From an uncultured Ruminococcus sp. (GTDB lineage Bacteria; Bacillota; Clostridia; Oscillospirales; Acutalibacteraceae): a stretch of 11,088 bases of DNA. The position numbers and the translations under genes were made by a program. The DNA is taken from positions 1 through 11,088 of the forward strand of contig CALZCU010000008.1 of assembly GCA_945632055.1 (NCBI GenBank), written 5' to 3'. Positions within the stretch are counted from its first letter, which is position 1. Every line of letters begins with the position of its first letter. Below are positions 6,269 to 11,088 of this stretch, piece after piece. The notes beneath the pieces are model-generated. The model did not search any database. It saw only the letters and a program-made list of their open reading frames with translations, and was not told the DNA's origin.

Positions 6269-7037
6269 AATTAAAGACGCTTTCAAAAACGGCAAGGCTT
6301 TCATTCCGTTCATTACGGCGGGCGACCCCGACCTTGCAACGACCGAAAAGCTCCTTGTTGAGATGAGCAGAAGCGGTGCGGATATTATCGAAATCGGCAT
6401 ACCGTTTTCCGACCCGATAGCCGAGGGAGTTGTCATTCAGGAGGCTGACCTGCGCTCGCTTGAAGCAGGCACTACAACGGACAAAATTTTCGATATGGTA
6501 AAGCGTGTTCGCAGTGAAATAAAGTGCGAGCTTGCCGTAATGACATATATGAACCCGATTTTTGTTTACGGAACGGACAAATTTATGGCAAAATGCAGTG
6601 AGTGCGGCATCTCGGCTGTAATTGTTCCCGACACACCCTTTGAGGAAAAGGGTGAGCTTGCTCCCTACTGTGACAAATACGGTGTTGAGCTTGTTTCGCT
6701 GATTGCGCCTACCTCGCACGACAGAATAAAAATGATTGCGAAAAATTCACAGGGCTTTGTCTACTGCGTTTCGTCAATGGGCGTAACGGGTGTGAGAAGT
6801 GAAATCACCACCGACATCAGCGAAATGGTAAGCCTTGTGCGCTCGGTCTGCGACACTCCCTGCGCAGTCGGCTTCGGAATTTCAACCCCCGAACAGGCAA
6901 AAAGTATGGCACAGTATGCAGACGGAGTTATAGTCGGCTCGGCAATCGTGAAAATCGTAGCGCAGTACGGCAGAGAATGTATCAAGCCTGTCTGCGATTA
7001 TGTAAAGTCTATGAAGGAAGCGATTTTATCAAATTAA
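6261..7037 (+). CDS. trpA: Tryptophan synthase alpha chain
   Basis: TrpA (258 aa) cleaves indole-3-glycerol phosphate to indole and glyceraldehyde-3-phosphate and tunnels indole to TrpB. The TIM barrel shows FITAGDPD (17-24), EIGIPFSDP (44-52), the loop [17 protein letters not shown], and the phosphate-binding GFGIS and GVIVGSA. Glu44 matches catalytic Glu49 of the Salmonella enzyme. The second catalytic position, Asp60 in Salmonella, is Glu55 here (SDPIAEG instead of SDPLADG), a conservative change. The ATG at 6261 is chosen because AGGGGAGGA lies just upstream and the protein matches from MSKIKDAF. The upstream in-frame ATG at 6192 would lie deep inside trpB. It is the last gene of the operon. 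Confidence 0.97.
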   Translation: MSKIKDAFKNGKAFIPFITAGDPDLATTEKLLVEMSRSGADIIEIGIPFSDPIAEGVVIQEADLRSLEAGTTTDKIFDMVKRVRSEIKCELAVMTYMNPIFVYGTDKFMAKCSECGISAVIVPDTPFEEKGELAPYCDKYGVELVSLIAPTSHDRIKMIAKNSQGFVYCVSSMGVTGVRSEITTDISEMVSLVRSVCDTPCAVGFGISTPEQAKSMAQYADGVIVGSAIVKIVAQYGRECIKPVCDYVKSMKEAILSN

Positions 7038-7065
7038 GCAAAACTTACAGATTAGATGTAGCTTT

Positions 7066-7095
7066 CAAGGCTTCCCCTCGAAGGGAATGCCGTCA
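7066..7095. repeat. Degenerate hairpin repeat remnant after trpA
   Basis: GGC-TTCCC and GGGAA-T-GCC form an imperfect stem around CTCGAA (about 7069-7091), flanked by AAGG and GTCAAC. From memory of clostridial genomes this resembles a common intergenic hairpin repeat; I cannot verify that here. Confidence 0.35.
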
Positions 7096-7106
7096 ACATA
7101 AGAAAA

Positions 7107-7134
7107 GTAGGGAACGACCCCTGTGTCGTTCCTA
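7107..7134. repeat. Single-arm palindrome of the GTAGGGA type
   Basis: GGAACGAC (7111-7118) pairs with GTCGTTCC (7125-7132), preceded by GTAG and followed by TA. The left edge is the same GTAGGGA as in the elements at 803-877 and 4096-4246, but only one arm is present. Confidence 0.55.
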
Positions 7135-7158
7135 ACTGATATTTAGCTAACATATATA

Positions 7159-7190
7159 GGGGCTGTCGCATTAACAGCCCCGTTTGATTT
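7159..7190 (+). terminator. Probable trp operon terminator
   Basis: GGGGCTGT (7159-7166) and ACAGCCCC (7174-7181) form a perfect 8-bp GC-rich stem with a 7-base loop, followed by GTTTGATTTATTT. The T-tract is interrupted, so termination may be incomplete, but it is the strongest hairpin after trpA. Confidence 0.6.
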
Positions 7191-7214
7191 ATTTACAGAA
7201 AAATGCTCGAAAAT

Positions 7215-7259
7215 GGTCGGGCAAAGAAGATTGGATAATATCAATCTGTCTGCCCGACC
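7215..7259. terminator. Long interrupted hairpin downstream of hydF, possible terminator
   Basis: GGTCGGGCA (7215-7223) pairs with TGCCCGACC (7251-7259), with an inner stem AGATTG/CAATCT (7228-7233/7242-7247). On the minus strand the stem is followed by ATTTTCGAGCATTTTT, a loose T-rich tail, so it could end hydF transcripts. It borders heptad array D, and its GGTCGGGC edge recurs next to array E at 10840. Confidence 0.5.
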
Positions 7260-7261
7260 GA

Positions 7262-7293
7262 AATTGTTAATTGTAAATTGTCAATTGTTAATT
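7262..7293. repeat. AT-rich heptad array D (AATTGTT, AATTGTA, AATTGTC, AATTGTT, AATT)
   Basis: Four and a half 7-bp units in strict phase. It overlaps the 3' end of hydF: on the minus strand the codons ATT AAC AAT TGA (Ile-Asn-Asn-stop) are array sequence. Confidence 0.8.
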
Positions 7294-8474
7294 GAAAACT
7301 CCGGCAGGATTTTGAGGGAGCGGCTTAAAATGCCTTTCATATAAGCAATTGCAGTGCCGTAGTTCGTGAACGGAACCCTGCAATCCTCGGCAAAACCTCT
7401 GCGATACTGCATTTCACGCTCGTTGAGCATACAGCCGCCGCAGTGAATGACAAGGCTGAAACGACTTAAATCATCGGGAAAGCCCTTGCCCGACGAGGTT
7501 TCAATTTCAAGCCTTTTGCCTGTATATTCCTTAAGCCACCTTGGAAGCTTTACCGTTCCGATGTCCTCGCATTGCCTGTGATGCGTACAGCCCTCGGAAA
7601 TCAGCACCCTGTCGCCGTCCTTCAGACTGTCAATTGCCCTTGCACCCTCAACAGCCGTCCTCAGAAAACCCTTGTACCGAGCCATAAGAATTGAAAACGA
7701 GGTTAGATAAATATCCTCGGGCACGATTTTTGCAACGCTTTCAAATGCCTGGCTGTCCGTAATTATAACAGCAGGCTTTTTGCCAAGGCTTTTAAGCGTC
7801 TGTTCAAGCTCCGTATCACGCACAACAACGGCGCTGGCTCCTGCTTCAAGCACATCTCTTATCGTCTGTTGCTGAGGAAGGATAAGCCTGTCCTTGGGAG
7901 CGGCGGAGTCAATCGGCACAACAAGCACCGCAATATCGCCCTCGTTGAGCAAATCTCCGCATATTTTCAGCCTTGTGCTGTCTGTCCTTGTAAGCTCGGC
8001 AATGCGCTCCTTGAGTGCGTCAATGTTCGTCCTGTTCAGCGCACTTACTGCAATTCCGTCCGTATATTCGTCTGCCTGCACAAGGTCGCTTTTGTTGTAG
8101 GCTACAATGTACGGAATATTTTTTTGCCTGAAAATCTCAATAAGCTCGTTGTCGGCGGCTGTTTTGCCGACTGTCGAGTCAACAACAAGCACTGCGGCGT
8201 CGGTGCGGTTAAGCACCTGCTTTGTGCGCTTCACTCTCAGCTCTCCGAGTGCGCCCTCGTCATCAAAGCCCGGCGTGTCGATAATCACTACAGGACCGAG
8301 CGGCAAAAGCTCCATCGCCTTTGTAACGGGGTCGGTGGTTGTTCCCTTCACATCGGACACCACCGAAAGCTCCTGATTTGTTACGGCATTAACAACGCTT
8401 GACTTGCCTGCATTCCGTCTGCCGAAAAATCCTATGTGTATGCGTTCTGACTGCGGAGTGTCGTTCAGTCCCAT
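7281..8474 (-). CDS. hydF: [FeFe]-hydrogenase H-cluster maturation GTPase HydF
   Basis: HydF (397 aa) is the scaffold that assembles the 2Fe subcluster of [FeFe] hydrogenase and delivers it to HydA, working with the radical-SAM enzymes HydE and HydG. The N-terminal GTPase domain shows the P-loop GRRNAGKSS (18-26), KGTTTDP (switch I), DTPG (66-69) and NKSD (127-130). A middle dimerisation domain follows. The C-terminal cluster-binding domain has C296-T-H298, then 45 residues, then H344-C345-G-G-C348, the family CxH...HCxxC ligands. AAAGGAGGA precedes the ATG at 8474. No hydE, hydG or hydrogenase gene is nearby, so the partners must lie elsewhere. The last residues (SINN) come from an intergenic heptad array. 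A terminator-like hairpin separates it from the upstream transporter gene. Confidence 0.95.
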   Translation of the reverse strand: MGLNDTPQSERIHIGFFGRRNAGKSSVVNAVTNQELSVVSDVKGTTTDPVTKAMELLPLGPVVIIDTPGFDDEGALGELRVKRTKQVLNRTDAAVLVVDSTVGKTAADNELIEIFRQKNIPYIVAYNKSDLVQADEYTDGIAVSALNRTNIDALKERIAELTRTDSTRLKICGDLLNEGDIAVLVVPIDSAAPKDRLILPQQQTIRDVLEAGASAVVVRDTELEQTLKSLGKKPAVIITDSQAFESVAKIVPEDIYLTSFSILMARYKGFLRTAVEGARAIDSLKDGDRVLISEGCTHHRQCEDIGTVKLPRWLKEYTGKRLEIETSSGKGFPDDLSRFSLVIHCGGCMLNEREMQYRRGFAEDCRVPFTNYGTAIAYMKGILSRSLKILPEFSINN

Positions 8475-8501
8475 ATAATCAGTCCTCCTTTAAAAATGAC
8501 A

Positions 8502-8532
8502 GGTCGGAGCATTGCTCTTAAATGCTCCGACC
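8502..8532 (-). terminator. Hairpin between the transporter gene and hydF
   Basis: GGTCGGAGCATT and AATGCTCCGACC (8502-8513/8521-8532) form a perfect 12-bp stem with a 7-base loop, 9 bp after the transporter stop on the minus strand. The following sequence is TGTCATTTTT, so the T-run begins five bases past the stem. It could be a leaky terminator that lets some transcript reach hydF, or a 3'-end protecting hairpin. No clear promoter for hydF was seen in the remaining space. Confidence 0.65.
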
Positions 8533-8541
8533 GGATTATGC

Positions 8542-10062
8542 TTAGAAAGTGATTTCGTCCTCGACAAAGCCTTTTTTCTTCATTCTTGCGATGACGATTT
8601 TTGCGATAAAGCCGCTGACAAATACAAGTCCGGAAACAACCCAGCCTGCAGCAACTTGTGCCCAGATCGGGTAGTTGGGGTCGTATGTTCCGCCCTTTGT
8701 AACGAACAGTGTAACCATATTCCACACAAACAGAGCCGCAAGCAGAACAGGAGCGATAACCTTGATTGAGGTAGCAAACCACCAGTAGGGAACCTTGAAG
8801 TTCTTGGTGTTGCGGTTAACCTCGCCGAGTACCTTGCGAAGATTAAAGCACCAGCCTATTGCAACGCACTCAAGAATACCGATAACGATGAGGTTAATCT
8901 GATTTGTCCATGCGTCAACAATGTCGAGCCAAGCAAGACCTGCCTGTGTTACGAAAAGGATTGAAATAACGCCGCAGATTCCGCAGATTGCCATTGTAAC
9001 CGACTTCGGCTTGAGGTGGAATTTGTCGGCAATTGAAGCGGAAATACCCTCAACAATTGAGAATGCAGAGTCGATTGCAAGCGTAATGAGCATAAGGTAG
9101 AATATTGCACCGAACAGAGCGTTAACCCAGCCTATGTCGGTGAGGTTAACAATTGCCTGCGGATAAACGATGAATGCAGTGGAAATACCGCTGTCTGTGA
9201 TTTTGTCGAGCATACCTGTGCCGCCCATTGTTGAGAACATAACAACGCCTGAAAGTACGCTGACAGCCATATCCGAGAATGCGATTATCATACAGTCGGT
9301 TGCAACATTTGCATCATCAGGCAGATATGAGCCGTATGCAAACATAATTGCCATCATAATCGACAGGCTGTAGAACACCTGACCGATAGCGTCAACCCAC
9401 AGTGTAGCGTCAGAAAGTGCAGAAAGGTTGGGAATAAAGAACATTGCAACACCTTCCATTGCACCGTCCATTGTCATACCCTTGACAGCCATAATCAGAA
9501 GAAGTACAACAGGGGCAAATACAGTGAACTTTACAACCTTGCCAACTGAGCTTGCGCCGTTTCTGATGCAGAAGAAAATAAGTCCCCACGCAATAATCAG
9601 GCAGACAAGTACCTCGCCGGGAATTGACGAGCCTTCAATCGCACCCGTTGTCTGGGTGAGGTTGAAAAACAGTCCCGAAGCCGCTTCGGAGTTGCCTGTC
9701 ATATCGGCAAACTGCCACGAGTTTACGAACATCAGAATTACCCACGCAAATACAACCGAGTAGTAGCATACAATTACAAATGCGTTTGAGGTTGCCGCCC
9801 AGCCGATTGGCTCAAAGCGTTTTTTGATGCCTCTCATAGATTCAACTGCACCTCTGCGGAATTTTCGTGCAATTGAAACCTCCATCATAAGCAGTGGAAT
9901 ACCCATTAAGAGCATTGCAAGCAGGTAAACCACCAGGAATGTTCCGCCGCCGTGTTTAGCGGCAAGTCCGGGGAATCTCCACGCATTGCCAAGTCCTACC
10001 GCTGAACCGACAGCGGCAAGAATAAAGGTAAGGCGGGAGTTCCACATACCTCTTTTTTCCAT
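8542..10062 (-). CDS. Sodium-dependent amino-acid transporter, NSS/SLC6 family (LeuT fold)
   Basis: This 506-aa inner-membrane protein has about 12 hydrophobic segments and the NSS signature in TM1 (GSAVGLGNAWRFPGLAAKHGGG, residues 19-40). It imports an amino acid or related amine using the Na+ gradient; the substrate is not readable. Substrate-site Tyr100-Tyr101 match LeuT Tyr107-Tyr108. By hand alignment three sites differ from LeuT. Asp331 replaces Thr354 at the Na2 site (TLAIDSAFSIVE, as in animal SLC6 proteins). Ser268 replaces Glu290 at the chloride-site position, with Asp264 at the Asn286 position. The TM6 unwound segment is SIMMA (234-238) instead of SLGFG. The ATG at 10062 is chosen: AAAAAGGAGAGAG precedes it and TM1 starts at the usual distance, whereas the in-frame start at 10197 would run through the promoter. 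Confidence 0.93.
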   Translation of the reverse strand: MEKRGMWNSRLTFILAAVGSAVGLGNAWRFPGLAAKHGGGTFLVVYLLAMLLMGIPLLMMEVSIARKFRRGAVESMRGIKKRFEPIGWAATSNAFVIVCYYSVVFAWVILMFVNSWQFADMTGNSEAASGLFFNLTQTTGAIEGSSIPGEVLVCLIIAWGLIFFCIRNGASSVGKVVKFTVFAPVVLLLIMAVKGMTMDGAMEGVAMFFIPNLSALSDATLWVDAIGQVFYSLSIMMAIMFAYGSYLPDDANVATDCMIIAFSDMAVSVLSGVVMFSTMGGTGMLDKITDSGISTAFIVYPQAIVNLTDIGWVNALFGAIFYLMLITLAIDSAFSIVEGISASIADKFHLKPKSVTMAICGICGVISILFVTQAGLAWLDIVDAWTNQINLIVIGILECVAIGWCFNLRKVLGEVNRNTKNFKVPYWWFATSIKVIAPVLLAALFVWNMVTLFVTKGGTYDPNYPIWAQVAAGWVVSGLVFVSGFIAKIVIARMKKKGFVEDEITF

Positions 10063-10101
10063 AAATCTCTCTCCTTTTTGTTTTTTTGGAAAATCGTTTC
10101 T

Positions 10102-10130
10102 ATTATAATATATAATCAAAAAAATTGCAA
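10102..10130 (-). promoter_or_regulatory. Promoter of the NSS transporter gene
   Basis: On the minus strand TTGCAA (10130-10125) and TATAAT (10107-10102) are spaced by 17 bp in an AT-rich stretch, about 40 bp before the start codon. The -10 box is perfect and the -35 box matches 4 of 6. It lies just after the nth stop, so the transporter has its own promoter although it follows nth. Confidence 0.75.
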
Positions 10131-10154
10131 GCAGTCTGTTGATTTTATGTGAAT

Positions 10155-10787
10155 TTATGAGTTGACTGCCGTTTTGCAAAAGTCCTTCATACAACATTCA
10201 CTGCATTTCGGACTTCTTGCGGTGCAGACGGCTCTGCCGTGCAGTACGATTCGGTGGCAGAAATCGTTGCTTTCCTCGGGAGGGAGCAATTCACGCAGGG
10301 CAAACTCAATTTTCTTCTGATCCTTTAATTCGTGAAGTCCGAGCCTTTGCGTGATTCTTATGCAGTGGGTGTCAACCACTACGGCAGGCTTGCCGAAAAT
10401 ATCGCCGCATACAAGGTTTGCGGTTTTTCTGCCGATGCCGGGCAGTTTGGTCAAGTCCTCAATGTTGTCGGGTACTTTTCCGCCGAATTTGTCACGGAGC
10501 ATTTTCGCCATTTCAACAATATCCCTCGACTTTGTTTTGAAAAGTCCACAGCTTTTTATGTACTCGGCGACCTCGTCGGCGGTTGCTTCTGCAAAATCGT
10601 CAACGGTTCTGAACCTGTCGAACAGTGCAGGAGTCACCATATTTACCCTTGCGTCTGTGCATTGGGCGGCAAGCCTTGTCGCAATCAGAAGCTGGAGCGG
10701 GTCGGTGTAGACAAGCGAGCATATCGCATCGGGATATTCCTTTTTGAGAGCCTCGACGGCTTTTATTGCTATTTCCTTTTTGGTCAC
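10155..10787 (-). CDS. nth: Endonuclease III (DNA glycosylase/AP lyase)
   Basis: Nth (210 aa) removes oxidised pyrimidines from DNA and nicks the abasic site in base-excision repair. The helix-hairpin-helix LPGIGRKTANLV (115-126) contains catalytic Lys121, and Asp139 in VVVDTHCIRI is the second catalytic residue. The four [4Fe-4S] ligands Cys188, Cys195, Cys198 and Cys204 have the family spacing C-x6-C-x2-C-x5-C. Length matches E. coli Nth (211 aa). The start is GTG at 10787, with AAAAGGGG eight bases upstream and no better in-frame ATG. The 5' untranslated region contains heptad array E. Confidence 0.96.
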   Translation of the reverse strand: MTKKEIAIKAVEALKKEYPDAICSLVYTDPLQLLIATRLAAQCTDARVNMVTPALFDRFRTVDDFAEATADEVAEYIKSCGLFKTKSRDIVEMAKMLRDKFGGKVPDNIEDLTKLPGIGRKTANLVCGDIFGKPAVVVDTHCIRITQRLGLHELKDQKKIEFALRELLPPEESNDFCHRIVLHGRAVCTARSPKCSECCMKDFCKTAVNS

Positions 10788-10804
10788 AAAAACAACCCCT
10801 TTTC

Positions 10805-10837
10805 AATTAACAAATTATAATTAACAATTAACAATTG
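10805..10837. repeat. AT-rich heptad array E (AATTAAC, AAATTAT, AATTAAC x2, AATTG)
   Basis: The 7-bp phase holds for about 4.7 units. It is the reverse-complement orientation of arrays A, C and D. GTGGTCGGGCAACCGAC follows directly, giving a small GTCGG-GCAA-CCGAC hairpin (10840-10853), and the GGTCGGGC edge is shared with the hairpin next to array D. Confidence 0.75.
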
Positions 10838-10892
10838 TGGTCGGGCAACCGACATAAATCATAAATCCGTGTATTCTGCTAGAATTAAAAAT

Positions 10893-10923
10893 ATTATAAC
10901 ATAATAGCTATTGCAATTGTCAA
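10893..10923 (-). promoter_or_regulatory. Likely promoter of nth
   Basis: On the minus strand TTGACA (10923-10918) is a perfect -35 and TATAAT (10898-10893) a perfect -10 preceded by TGT (extended -10). The 19-bp spacer is longer than ideal. It sits about 105 bp before the GTG start. Confidence 0.55.
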
Positions 10924-10939
10924 GAAAATATAGTAAAAT
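10911..10939 (+). promoter_or_regulatory. Likely promoter of the HAD hydrolase gene
   Basis: TTGCAA (10911-10916), a 17-bp spacer and TAAAAT (10934-10939) lie 36 bp before the ATG. It overlaps the -35 region of the opposing nth promoter, so the two may compete. Confidence 0.55.
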
Positions 10940-10975
10940 AAATACAAATTATGTAACCTGACGGACGGTGAAAAT

Positions 10976-11088
10976 ATGTATAAAAACTATATTTTTGATC
11001 TTTACGGAACTCTTATTGACATAAACACTGACGAGTGGAAGGCTGACCTCTGGAAAAAGATGGCTGTGCTTTACGGCTACAAGGGTGC
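10976..11088 (+). CDS. HAD-superfamily hydrolase, N-terminal fragment (cut by window end)
   Basis: Only the first 37 codons are visible. They start MYKNYIFDLYGTLID, the HAD motif I, with the nucleophile at Asp8. The residue two positions on, usually Asp in phosphatases, is Tyr10 (DLYGT), as in haloacid-dehalogenase-like and several other HAD subgroups. The rest (INTDEWKADLWKKMAVLYGYKG) would start the helical cap of a subfamily I member. HAD enzymes mostly hydrolyse phosphomonoesters or C-halogen bonds; the substrate cannot be told. The ribosome binding site is weak (GGACGGTG about 6 bases before the ATG), but motif I fixes the start well. Confidence 0.87.
   Translation, partial: MYKNYIFDLYGTLIDINTDEWKADLWKKMAVLYGYKG

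Noticed and set aside
8465..8782. 105-codon minus-strand frame overlapping the transporter C-terminus
   Set aside because: It is out of frame with the transporter and Cys/Arg-rich by codon shadow, and it runs through the intergenic hairpin.
10063..10197. 45-residue N-terminal extension of the NSS transporter
   Set aside because: It overlaps the 3' end of nth and the transporter promoter; the ATG at 10062 has a strong ribosome binding site and the correct spacing to TM1.
10332..10820. 162-codon open frame antisense to nth
   Set aside because: It is a shadow of a well-conserved gene; no motif, and no supported start.

Overview
The window looks like chromosomal DNA from an anaerobic, low-to-mid GC member of the Firmicutes, class Clostridia (Ruminococcaceae/Oscillospiraceae-like). 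The main evidence is a tRNA-sensing T-box leader, an orphan [FeFe]-hydrogenase maturation GTPase (HydF), strong GGAGG-type ribosome binding sites, and an AraC-type regulator next to biosynthetic genes. The species cannot be named from the sequence alone.

Layout. 1-381 (+) is the C-terminal end of an AraC-family regulator cut by the window edge. 395-700 holds a consensus sigma-A promoter and a T-box leader whose specifier codon reads UGG (Trp), ending in an intrinsic terminator. 693-905 is a repeat-rich stretch with a second hairpin/U-run, a 26-bp direct repeat, a paired-palindrome element and an AT-rich heptad array. 923-7037 (+) is the tryptophan operon in the order trpE-trpG-trpD-(318-bp gap)-trpC-trpB-trpA. 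trpF is absent. The trpD-trpC gap holds a 151-bp inverted-repeat element bracketed by two heptad arrays. 7038-7280 is an intergenic region with several hairpins. On the minus strand follow hydF (7281-8474), a LeuT-fold Na+-coupled amino-acid transporter (8542-10062) and nth, endonuclease III (10155-10787). 10788-10975 is a divergent promoter region, and a HAD-family hydrolase begins at 10976 (+) and runs off the end.

How it works together. Uncharged tRNA-Trp should stabilise the T-box antiterminator and switch on trpEGDCBA, and TrpE carries the LLES feedback motif, so control is at both transcription and enzyme level. The encoded enzymes cover chorismate to tryptophan except for phosphoribosylanthranilate isomerase, which must be supplied from elsewhere. 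The nearby NSS transporter could import an aromatic or other amino acid, but the sequence does not fix its substrate.

The coding content is ordinary. The most unusual signal is the family of small intergenic repeats: five arrays of a 7-bp AATTNNN unit, palindromes with GTAGGGA edges, and GGTCG edges. Two of the arrays supply the stop codons of trpD and hydF. I found no convincing new multi-gene system.
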